DNA of 64,000 nucleotides from Gambelia wislizenii (Eukaryota > Chordata > Lepidosauria > Squamata > Crotaphytidae), in assembly GCA_030847615.1 (NCBI GenBank), contig JAUMIR010000004.1, forward strand, positions 227,830,501-227,894,500, given 5' to 3'. This document shows, in pieces, positions 12,630 to 24,700 of the stretch. The first letter of the stretch is position 1; each line of letters begins with the position of its first letter. Both the position numbers and the translations under genes were made by a program. The notes below the pieces were generated by a model. The model ran no database searches. It saw only the letters and a list, made by a program, of their open reading frames with translations, and was not told the origin of the DNA.

Positions 12630-12850
12630 GTGTGTGTATGTATGTGCCTTCAAATTGCCCATTGACTTATGGCAAACCCATGAATTTGATAAGATTTTCT
12701 TAGGCAAGAAATACTCAGGGGTTATTTTGCCATTTCCTTCCTCTGAAATATAGCTTATAGCACCTGGTATAAATTGGCAGTCTCTCACTCAAGTACTATC
12801 CAGAGCTGACCCTGCTTAGCTTCCACAGACAGGACTTGGTGCCTATTAAA
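12630..12850 (-). repeat. SINE with 5S-rRNA-derived head
   Basis: Complemented, it reads GGAAGCTAAGCAGGGTCAGC and ATAGTACTTGAGTG (5S-like), then the common tail with CCTAAGAAAATC, CATAAGTCAATGG and GAAGGCACATAC. Confidence 0.75.
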
Positions 12851-13447
12851 ATGATTTTACATTTTATTAAGTTTATGGGTATGGATTTATAAGTTTTCTT
12901 CTATAATCTTTATCACCCCATGAAGGAAATACAAAGAAAAGTGATATAGAGTACTGAATATCTGAACTGACTCACTAATAGCTGTATTTAATATAAATCT
13001 AGATTTTAAAAGCACTATGACACACACACAAGCTTTCTCATGGTTTTTGTGCATTGCAAATTATGGTTCTCATAATACAGCAAACAATGGATTGGATCCA
13101 GATTTGCCTTCAGTGATTGTAATGGTGATTTTTACTAATTCCTTCTGGTCCCTGAAGCTCAAAGCACACACTCCCACACTATTCTCATGGGTTACCTGAC
13201 CCTGTGGGGCAGCTTTTCAGTGGCATGCGGAACTATATTGGTAAAAAAGAATTGGTAAAAGTGATTATACAGCCTCCTCTCCAGCACCAGAAGAACTCTA
13301 GTATGCTAACTCCTGATCCAACCTAACAGTCTTTGTGTACTCTCTTTCCCTTTCCCACTCTCCACGTACAGATGCAATTCACTATATGATTCAATACCAT
13401 GTCACAAACAGAATGCAAAAAGTGTATTTTAGTGTTAATTATCTAGG

Positions 13448-13550
13448 TAGACATATGAATGTTGTCAGAATGCAACTCCCAGAATTCTTTTCCATTGGCT
13501 ATGCTGGTCAGGGCTGCTGGAAATTGCAGTCCAGAAACATCTGAAGGTCC
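13448..13550. repeat. Short palindromic repeat (AACTCCCAGAATTC type)
   Basis: ATGCAACTCCCAGAATTC faces GGAAATTGCAGTCCAGAAAC, around GGCTATGCTGGTCAGGGCTG. The same small repeat recurs at 16,284-16,380 and 52,045-52,165. It is MITE-like and widespread in squamates. Confidence 0.55.
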
Positions 13551-13699
13551 ACAAAATCCCACCATTGCTCTAGTGGAATACTGCCACCTCCCGTTCTTTT
13601 TCTAGTTGTGTAATGATGGGTATACACCTTGATATTACAACTATTGCTACCATATTCTTTCACTGGTTTAGGTCACTTAAGCATATATTTAGAACAAAT

Positions 13700-15478
13700 T
13701 AAAGTTATTTTATTTTAGAATAAATTTAATTTTTTTACTACAATTTATTCTTATTTTCTGTGAGCAAATAATCTTCTAGGATCATAAGAAAAGGTTGTTT
13801 CATAGTTGAGCATTTTGTGTTTTTACTATGGGGCATTTATACTTACTCTAAAAAAACAGTTAACTTTAGCACTACAATTCTGCATCATAGTAGGTAAAAT
13901 CACACTGAAGCAAACAGTAACATTTTGATAAAGTGGCCACTAAAGAAGAAAACTGCTGGAGAAAGTATAGTATTTTGTTGAAATAATTAATAAACGATTT
14001 ATAAACTAAAAGTCACCTAGTGGCAAGTGCAGTATGTATTTCATAATCTATGGAGAGGGGGAAGCTATCTTGCTGTTTTGCAGGGTCTTTTGATGTGATC
14101 AGTCAATATGCTTTGCCTCTTTTAATACTGTACCTTTTTTTTGTTTCAAGGTGTAAATGCAGTATGTCAAGCTATGAATTGGTAACTAATTAAGCATTAT
14201 GTCTCATAAAAGTTTTATGTTACAGAATTATTTGACATTATGTCAAATAGGCACAAACATTTATAAAATAGGAAGCAAACATTCTGTACCGATTAAATAC
14301 AGTGTAGCAGAAAAAGAATATAAATTACAGTTCTTTACAGTAATTACAAAATACTAGGAGTTAGCTTACTATACATATAACTCAAACAGCAGCAGCAGCT
14401 TGCTTTAAGGTCCCATCATCTCATACGTTCTAAAAAATAAAGAATACAGCAGGCCATTCATGACTTTCTTTTTTTATCGTTTGCTACTGTACAAATATCC
14501 AATGCATTATCTATACATGGAATAGCTCCCCAAGAACAAAAAAGCATAATACAAATCCACAGTTCAAAACGAAATTTACAGATCAAATAATTTCAGATCT
14601 CTTTATCTGAGCTTGGTCAAAACCAGCAACAAAACAGTGCACCTTTGTTGCCTGTCCCTGTTTTCAAAAGAGAAGCCATTTGTTGAAAATGTTGTCCACC
14701 TCTTCTGCAGTTAATACTGTTTCTGCATCAAGACTACCTGACTGGCCTGCGTTGGCACATGAACCACGCCAAACGTTTAAGCTTTAGGCATTGTTAATAT
14801 TTTCAATAAATGTCAAGTCAGCATAGTAGCAAGCCCACAGGAAGACAATAAAATAAAAATGAAATCTGTCTCTTCAGTGTGCTTATTAAACAGGATGTAA
14901 GGCAGCATGGTGCCTGGTGTTAATCTCTAGAAAAATGGCACCAAGCTATCAGTTAAAACAAACATATACAATAAAAAAATCATGATATAAACAGCAAGAA
15001 TATCAGCCTAAGTTCTTTGGTAATTAACAGCATAAGGTAGAGTTTCCCTCAGATACATATTTACATCACATGGACATCCCACATCATAAAATATTTTATT
15101 TAAAGTATGGTCTAATTTACTGAGTAACAAAATCAAGTACCCCACAGTTCTATCTACAAAGAGCACAATCTTATACAGAACTACTTGGGCGCAAATTCCA
15201 TTGAGTTCAATGGGGCTTACTCCCAGATGGGCATAGGATTGCAGTAAAACTGCAATTTAGTGTGCAGACATGTTTGCCTATAGGCAGACAAGTGATAACA
15301 CAGTCTCTCTCTCTCTCTCTCTCTATATATATTATTTATTTATTTTTAAAAAGAACTAAAGAATTGTATCCATAATTCAAACATTCAGTAACATAGATTA
15401 AAACTATACAATTTCTTTGAAAAAAGTTTCCACACAGTGACGTGTGCAGCAAGTGCAAAAAAGAACAAAACTGCAGCT
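13700..15478 (-). other. Probable KIF13A 3' UTR, end not certain
   Basis: AT-rich, repeat-poor sequence follows the stop codon. Possible AATAAA signals on the minus strand correspond to plus-strand TTTATT at 15335-15340, 15095-15100, 13744-13749 and 13708-13713. The first lies in a TATT-rich tract next to a TC/TA microsatellite (15303-15345). I cannot tell which is used, so the left limit is a guess. Confidence 0.45.
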
Positions 15479-15762
15479 TCAATTAATCCAAGATTTCCTG
15501 ATCTCCTGTTTTCTAGAAAAAGCAGAAGCTGCTGCATCTCCTGACTGACAGAGGCTTCCTGTCCCTGCTTTGAAAGAGGGCAACGGTTGATGAGTTGAAC
15601 TTTTCCACTTCTCCATGTTTGATGATACCTGAGATTGTGAAGTGCTACTGCATGTTTTTGTGGGAGCTGGTGCTTTTGTGAGGCATTCAGGACGAACAAA
15701 CACCCCATGTTGTGGCTTGCAGCGGAAGTACTCTCTACCTTTTACAGTTCCATCATGTTTCC
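15479..15762 (-). CDS. KIF13A: KIF13A last exon: second half of CAP-Gly and C-terminus
   Basis: It begins two bases into a Gly codon after a tttaag acceptor and encodes [27 protein letters not shown], a Ser/Thr-rich tail and RKSWIN before TGA at 15479-15481. The join to the previous exon gives [11 protein letters not shown], so the CAP-Gly is split by one intron. The usual GKNDG ligand-binding motif reads GKHDG here. The end resembles KIF13B's RKSWAS. A longer open frame on the same strand in another phase is a shadow. Confidence 0.96.
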
Positions 15763-18700
15763 CTTAAAACAAACACACAAGAGTTAAATGATCATATTGT
15801 TATTTCTGAGACTGAATACATTCCAATAAGAATTAGATTTAGAAGATTTAGAAGCCTCTAACCATCAGAAGAATTGTTTGGAAATATTCAGTAATATTTT
15901 CAAGAAATTTTCAGGGATATATTCACTATTTTTGATTGAGTTTATGAAATTATCATTTTTTAAAAAATGTATTCTATAGTGTCCCCAAGAAGTTCATGGC
16001 ATTCTAAATGCAACTGTAAATGGATGAAAACGTAAATGCTAATATATTCAATTGCCACATAACTAAAGGAACAAGGGGGGCAGCCCTGTCTTCAGTTCTC
16101 AAAATCTTCATCTGTCATTTTTGTTAATAAATGTTCTCTGGATGTATAGGTAATAAATATGTTGGAAAGATATATTGTATTCCATGTCAGCATTTCAATA
16201 TGTACTGATTTTTTTCTAAAACAGATGCCATTTGACATTATCTGATACCTAAATGAAGCACAGTACAATAGCACCGGAAACAGGGATGGGCCCTCCAGAT
16301 ACTGCTGGACTATAATTCCCACACTTATCACTAGCCATGCTGGCTGGGCTTGTGGGCTGTGGAGTCCAACACATTATGGGCAGGGGCGTTACAGTTGAAC
16401 CTGAAAGAGCTTTTAATACATTTTGTACTACAGTACAACTCCTGTATCCAAAGGACTGATACCCGGAGTTTCATTTACCCACATCCAAAATAATTTCTCT
16501 CTAGGCATTTTTTAGGTCCTCCAGCATGATTCTATGATATGCTTCCACCAGAAGTTGACCATAGAGTTGTGAGGGAGGACCTAGAGATTCCTGGAAAGGT
16601 GTTCTCTCTAGGAATTTCTAGGTCCTCCAGCACAACTCTACAGTTTGTTTGGGCCAGAAATTGTTCATTTCAATAGGGTTCGCTATTATCCACATTTCAA
16701 TGGTAAGTGCAGGAACATCTCCCCTGCGGATATGGGGATTGTACTATAAATGCACTGGTTCATTTACAAACACACTACTAGGTGTAAGACATCTACATTT
16801 GACAGTAACATATCAAATTCCAACTCTAAAATACAAATGATGAATTCTGAATTTAAATTGTGAAGTCTGAAAACTAATCAAAGTTTGAATTTTTTACAAC
16901 TGATTCTGTAACAGGTCTCAATACACAGTAGCTAAAGATGAACATTTAAAAAACCCTTCAATAGCCTTTTTAATTTTTTAAAAAAAGTTTAAACAGTTTA
17001 AAGTAATCTGTAAAATAACAGTGTGGTCTAAAAATCATGTTGCAAATCTGAATATGAGGCAGCCAGGGAAAAAGGGATGCCAGAAATGTTAAGATTTGTG
17101 AAGGGAAGATTTCACTCAAGGCAGTTCACAATAAAAATCAAATTCAAAAAGAATGCTAACTATATTTAAAAAGGAAGCTTCATAAATACTACAAGAAGGT
17201 GGGAGAATTAGAAGCTTACTAATCAAGATTTTACCACTCTCAATTTCAACTTTGACTCTTCCTCTGCCATACAGTTATATATACATTACCTCTCAACTCA
17301 TCTCCACCTCCCCACCCTCCCTCCAGCTACAGCAAACAGGACAGTGAAATTGACTGCTCAGTTCTAGAAGATGGCCTCCACCCTCTTTTTTCATCAGATA
17401 GCTCTGAATACAACAGAAGTCTTTTTTACAATTAGCCCTTGGTGTGAATGGGGATAATCACCCTCGTGTCTACTTCTTGTGGGGTCCTCTGAGGAAGTTT
17501 ATATATGCTGCCTTGACTTTCATATTGGGAAAAAAGCTTATAATGTAAATAAAAATAAAGCTCAACATGTGTCACCAATTTCACAGGTTCAAGTTCTCTT
17601 GTCCTTAAACACATACAGGACACAAAAGTATTATTAAATAACTTTGTGCCAAAGGATTTTTAATACATTCTGAAAATGATAATATCTTACCCACTGGGAA
17701 ATGTAATTCAACGCCAACCCAGGTACTAGTTGAAAAATCCACAGGTCCAACATATCTTACTGTGCCAGTCTTACTACTACCAAAATACACTTGTTCCCCC
17801 ACTGCCATCCAATTAGGGTGCTCTTCAGATGTAACAGCTTCATCAGAGACATCTGAAAGACTTTTTCTTGTGAAGTCCTCTGCTATTAAAGAATCTGCAT
17901 ACATCTGGCAAAATGAAGCTTCTTTTACTCTGACTGCCAATAAAGGGTCTTCAATACTGTTTGACACCTGGTATCCCACTGGTGGGCATTCCAAATGGCC
18001 CACAGGATTGTTCTGGTTGTGAGCATTTTGTGGGAAACCTGATACATAATTCACTCCAGCTGTTGAGAGCTTTGTTCTTCTGCTAGAACGACCACTGGAA
18101 GAGAATGGTGAATGTATTGAATATTCAATTTCCTTTCCATCATCAACACCCATGAATTCCGTAAATGCATGGTCTTCAAAAACGTTTGAAGTGTGTTCCA
18201 CTGTTGTTTCTTGAAATGGAAATTCAATTCCCTGTTGTCTGTTTTTATTAGCCATCAACTCCAAAGATGAACAATGTAATTTTGCAGCATCTGTACTACC
18301 ACTTTCAGATACCGGAATCTCTATTGCTAAGGCACCATTTCCTTTAACTGGTGACATAGATCTCGAGTATTTAGCCAAGTCCTTTTCTGGATCTGAAGTT
18401 TCCTTGTTTGAAGATTTCAAGTCATAGGTTAGGTGGGTTACAGAATGGTCATTCAAGTCCAGATCCCTTGTCTGATTAGCTAATTGATCTGTGCTGTCAC
18501 TACAAGGAACAAGCATATCAGATAAAGTTGCATTAGAGGCACTGTGGGAAAAGTAGCCACTAGTAATACTGCTTGTGGTGGGGCTACGAGATACTTCTTT
18601 TTCAAGAACACGAGAGTTTACAAAATCTCCTTTAGAGGACAACCATTCCCTGTTTTCCAGGCTGGCATTGTAAACACTGAAGTCAGCAAACTCCTCGGGC

Positions 18701-21700
18701 ACATAAGGTTTCTTGTTAATGGCCTCCAACTCATCATCTTCCTCAGAGTCCTGCTAAAATTGCAAAAATGTACAGTTACTACTACTGCATTTTAAACAGG
18801 ACACAGCACATTATCAATGAAGAATGAACGTGGTAAATATCTAGTAATGAGGCACTAAAAAGTACTGAGAACACTGTTTAGTCAATAGCATTTAATGTAA
18901 AAATGCTAGTAATTTTACATTTTCAAAATGAGACCTATCCATGTGAGAGAAAAACTGTGTTCACATCATTTTTCTTTAAACATTTTGCTCATTCACAATG
19001 TTCTAGTTTCTTTAGCAGTGAAATGTTTTAACTGTTCTAACATGCATTTTTTACTCTTTTGCTGCAAACAGATGCATTGAAAAGTTGTAACATACAGCTG
19101 CTTCCAAACAGTTGCTTTCACCACAAAATACTGTTTTCTCACAGGGATGTATATCAATAGAATTCAAAGACATAGCCATGTTACTCTGGAACATGAGTAA
19201 GCAAGGGGATCTTGTAGCACCTCTGAGACCAACTGAAAGAATGAAATTGTAGCATAAACTTTCATAGACTTCATAGCATCTGAGGAAGTAGACCAAGTCT
19301 ATGAAAGCTTATGCTATAATTTTTTCCCTCTCAGTTAGTCTCAAAGGTGCTACAAGATCCCCTTGCTTACAGATATATACCAGGCGAGCTTATTTAATTT
19401 TTTTTTTTTAGGTTTATATACAGGATAGCTTTGGTTATCAAGGATGCTGAAAGAATAGTTATTTTAGAAAGTTTATCTATAACATGTCTGCAAGTCAGTT
19501 CCTGTAAAGAACAATAATGTATACCACTTGTCCTTTAATGAAATAGATCCTGTGTATGAATGGCTACTCTTGTACAAGAGATCAGCCAAACAGTCTGTTT
19601 TTCTGGGGCACTGAACAGTGCTATGACCCCACATTAAATTTCAATTTGATTTCACCAGAACTTGCTCTGTAGCAGTTCGTTTAAGAGCACTTGCCATTCA
19701 CGTTATTCTCAGAGTTTGATTCTTATACTAATAAAGATGGCCATAGTCCCATATCGCAGAAACTTTATGGCTGGGATCCAATTTGCTGCTTGATGTTAAT
19801 TCAGAGGTTTCTGAGAAACTGGTAGAATGTTTTATTTTTCTCCAGCAGCTTTCTCTCCAGTCTACATCACAAATAACTCCCCTAATTTATAATAGTTTGC
19901 CATGATGGATGGGGTTCTATGTCATTTTATGTCATCAGTTCCAGGAAGCCAGTTTCATCTGCCCCACATCCTTTTCAATGGGATCCTGAACAAGACATCA
20001 GCTGAAAGAACAATTCTGCAACTGAAACTTATTTCTTGGAGGCTTTGTCAGCCCTGTGTCTTCCCCTATTCAGAAGGATAGCAAATGGATGAACCTGGCT
20101 CCCTGCAAGTGAGGATGTGAAGAGATGTGGCCACACGTCTGACGTCAGAGGCATGACCATACCCTCAATGTCATCTAGCCCACAGAGAGTTTGGTGGTAG
20201 TAACCCATCTGGCCTTCCAGAGATTGTGGAGAAGTTTCTCCCCAAAATACTATGAGATTCTCCATGCCCTGATGGCTTTCTCAATGGGAAAAACTAGAAG
20301 TGTGCAAGGGAATTCCACTGTTTTATCTTACTGCTTATCAGGGATGGGGCAGTGCTTTGGGAAAGGGCCTACCCATGACCCTCAGCAGGCTGAATAGGAC
20401 AACTCCTTAGAAGTAGACCCAAGTATCAAAAGAGAACATGAATCTTTTGCTTATGTAGAGAATGGAGTTTAGGATCAGTAATACATTCCTGAAACTATCT
20501 GGTGCACAATGTGTTCCTACCAGTGTTAAAACAACAGACCTGGACTTCTCATCCCATTTTTCTTGTGTGTCATGTAAACCTGGGCACTATCTTGCTACTG
20601 ATATTTTTAAGCTACTTTGAGAACCTTTTTGGTGAAAGGATGGCTTTAAATAAAAGGTACTGACTTAGCCTGAAACTGTGGAGTGTGTGACAGCTATACC
20701 AGGCACTAGGAAAGCTTTATTTTTTCATGGAATTATTGATTTACAAAGACTTCCTATGAGGCTATAGGATGACTCCAAAATCTCTCTTTATGTTGAATTC
20801 AGGTTGTTTATCTGATAATATGCAGTGTCATATATAATATGCCTTTGACCTTTAGTTCTCTCAGAATATAGTACAGATAAAATTCTGCCAATTAATTTTG
20901 TTTTGCTGTTTTTTGCTCTTTCTGTACAATGACTTGAAGCTATGCACATTTCTAACAGTTATGTATAACTTTTATTCTGTTAACCTACTTAAATTGCAAC
21001 CTCACTTTGGGTTTGTTTTAATTACAGTAGCACCCCCACATCTGCAAGGGATTGGTTCCAGGCCCCACTGCGGATAGTGAAATCTGCAGATAATAACGAA
21101 CACCCCCACCTCTGCCACTGGACCACCCCCCCCCCACGGAGAAGGGAGAAAGGAGGTGAGCTCTCTCCTCCCTCCCTTCCCCGCCCACCCTGTTATGCCG
21201 CCGGACCCCGCCCCCTGTGGAGACAGGAGAAAGGAGGTGAGCTCCCTCCTTCCTTGACCCGCTCTGCCATGCCACCAGACACCCCCCCCCATGGAGAAGG
21301 GAGAAAGGAAGCGAGCTCACCTCCTCCCTCCCTCACCCACCCCACCACCAACTCTGCCATGCCACTGGAACCCACGCCACTGGAATCATCCCGGGGAAGG
21401 GAGGGGGCAGGTGAGCTTGCCTTCTCCCTCCCTCCCTCCCACCCTTGCCAGCTCCACTGCACCCCGTGGAGAAGGGAGAAAGGAGGTGAGCTCCGCCATT
21501 GCCATCTGTGGATAACTGAATCAGTGGATGGTGAATCAGTGCATGCGGGGGTGCTACTGTACCTACCTCAGTGCTTCTTAAGCTATCTAATGTGAGGGAC
21601 TGGCAGGGTTTCCCTCAATGTCCAGAAACAGGCATCATCTTTGCACTCATTGGCTACAATTGTTTCTTTCCTGAAAACACAGCAGACCAGCAACCAATAG

Positions 21701-24700
21701 CTCACAAACTGACACTGGTCTGCAGACCTCCACTTTTAGCAGAACTGACCTAACCTATCATCGCCAAATCAGTCTCTTTGTAGTTTCCTCTCACTTCTTC
21801 AGTGGCTAATTGCCAAGTTGGTTCTGACAGCAAAGCCATATAGTATGGAGGTGGCAGGTAGTCCTGCTTTTGGGAAAATGTCAATATTGAAGAGCAATTA
21901 GAGGCCTTCTGGCCAGAACCTCTATGAATTGTTACTTGTTAAAATGGATTTCTATGACTTAAAGCCAAAAATCTGTAATGTTGGGCTCACCATTCATCAG
22001 ACTTTAAAAACTATTCCAGCTTGGTCTAATCAGTTCAGCATCTTCTGGCTTATACTTGACTAGCTCCCTTATCAACAGTCATCAAACTGTATCCACTGAA
22101 CATGCTGGAACAAAGGTGGTACTCAATATCCTGCAACCCTTTTCTACTCTGAAGGACCCTTTCAGAGAAAATATAAAAGCCAAAGGAAAATTAATTTGGG
22201 GCAGCACCAGATGTACAGAACAATAAGAACCTGTACCTCACTCCATAGTCTACATCTTATCTATACCTTAAAATAGTTCTTCTTAAGACTTAAAAAGAAC
22301 ACTATATAATGATAGCACCCATTTTTTAACTACAAATGTCCATGAGCAAAGTACATAGTCCTTTCAATATTTCCTCTGCACATACTTTGCACATCAATGA
22401 AATATGTATTAGTATATAGTAAAGCAGAATGTATTGCTATAACTATGTCTATTTCTAGAGACCTTTACATAATATGCTCAAAATTTGTCCATAAACCCAC
22501 TATATCATAATATGATCACAGCTTTTCCTGGAGGTTTTAAATAAGGTCAGAAGCAAACAAAATGAATCATGCAGAATTTAACATGAATGTATCTCTATAG
22601 AAGGTTCTCAATGTGTACTTTTGCGGAAATATTATAAATAACACCTGGCACATGGTTTTTGTTTTATCAAATAGTAAAGGGCTTGCCAGTACTTATTCTT
22701 CTGAACATAGGCCTAATATGGCCTTTTGCTTTAGTAAATCCATCCATCAGTCTTATTACTGTGTTAGCCAAAGTTTTTCTGTTCATATCCTTTGTCATAT
22801 CAGATTTCTCTGGACTTATCAGAATAAAGAAAGCACAGTGTGAGTAAGTGCCAGCAGACAACTTAACTAGTATTAGAATCTAGAGACTATGCACTTGGAT
22901 TTCCTGGTGAACTTCAGAAACCACAGTGGGCAGTCTTACACAACTCTACTATGACACTAATTTTTTAAAAATTCCACGATAATCAAAGTGTTGTTGTTGT
23001 TTGCTCTGACTGAGAAGCCAAGAATGTCATGTGTCTCCCCAAAACAAACCACAGGGATCTCATCACAAGGTGGTATCAAGAATATTGCTATACTGCCCAA
23101 GAGAAAATGTTACTAACACTCACATTTATCAAATAGAAAAATGCTATTAATTATCACAAGCTACTGGTTGAGTGAAAGGAACTCTGTTAACAACACAAGA
23201 TTAAAAGTAAAAAAAAATTCAAATATTTCTTGACTTCCACGCACCTGTAGCAAATTACAAACATACATTATGGTTCAGGGCAGGAGTGGGAAAATGAACA
23301 TGGAAGGAAATTTTTGCAATACTTTTACTTCCCACTCCCCAACTGTTTCTGGCAATAACTCTTCTCAACCAGGAAGTAAACCAGAAGTTGAGTTGTGGTT
23401 TGCTTCCCAATTGAAAAATGGCTTTTCCTAGACCTAAAACAGCCCAGGAAGAAAAACATGGTGAAATTGCCTCCCATGGCTTGTAGAAGACATAAGGGGG
23501 CTTTTTGTGGATTTCTTTTTTTAAAAGTAAATAAATAAATCCAGGAACACAATCTGGAGGGACTTTCAACCCTAAGGGCCCCATGTGAAGCTGATGCCAA
23601 CCGCAACCTACCAGCAGCTTAATTCTGGTCTAGAAGAACACATTTCAATTCATACATGCCTGACTTTTTTGCCTGATGTTGTGATGGCAACAAACATTGA
23701 AACAGAATGAGTAATTCTGAAAGGTTGGATCCACATTTTTGCTCATGGGATTCTCCCACTTCAAGAAACGTTGAGAGCAGCTTTTGCCCTACTCTCCACA
23801 GCACCCTAATGAGCTACTCTGGTGTGCTGGAAAACTCAGAACAGTATGGGGGGTGACATGGGAGGATTGTTGGGGGAATTGATGGAAACTTCCTTCCCCC
23901 TACATCTGGTGTCAAGTCATGCTGGATCTCAGCCCCTTTTACAAACAAAAGAAATTCTCCTTTAAAGTGGGGTGTACAGATCTACCCGCTGTATTTTATA
24001 AGGTTGACTGTCCATACAAGGAAACCAAAGGAGGCAGATGTTTCAAATAAAAGAGAACAACATATCCATTCTGTTGCACACTTTTAACATTTGTTTTCCA
24101 TCCAAGGACATTATCAGACGAGCATCTAAAAATGCTGTAATTCCGTGAATGAAGATAGCAGAAAAATTGTGGCATTGCAACACTTACTGCACACCGCTGT
24201 AATCACACAAAAGAAACATCACGGAATTATCACATGACCACCACTAATACTTTAAGAATGGGACTTTACTTCTGCAATTTGGCATGGGCAAGATTTCGGC
24301 GGTTCTCGTGAGAAGATGCAAGCATGCTTAAAACTCCAAAAATACCTTAATTAACACAAACACTGAAACAAACCTTAAAATGTGCAAACTAAATGGGACA
24401 GTTCATAAAAAGAGCATCCTCTGCTTCATTTTCACATTTTTACCGAGACTGCCCATTCAAGCTGTAATCTCGTGATTACAATGGGAAGTGGTTTTGCACA
24501 CAGTCAATACCGTGAAAAAAGCACTATTGATGAGCTATTGACAGCTTGTCCCATGAATTAGAAATAACGCCTTTTTCGCGGCTGGAACATGGAGTAAGAA
24601 CGCGAAGATGACAACGTTGTGCAATAGCGAGGCCCATTTGCACTACCCTGACAGTGTAATCCTGTGATTTTTGCCGCATATGATAAAGTCCTAAGACAAG

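Noticed and set aside
15385..15708. A 107-codon frame over the last KIF13A exon
   Set aside because: It is the wrong phase; the phase that joins the CAP-Gly halves gives the RKSWIN end and stops at 15479.
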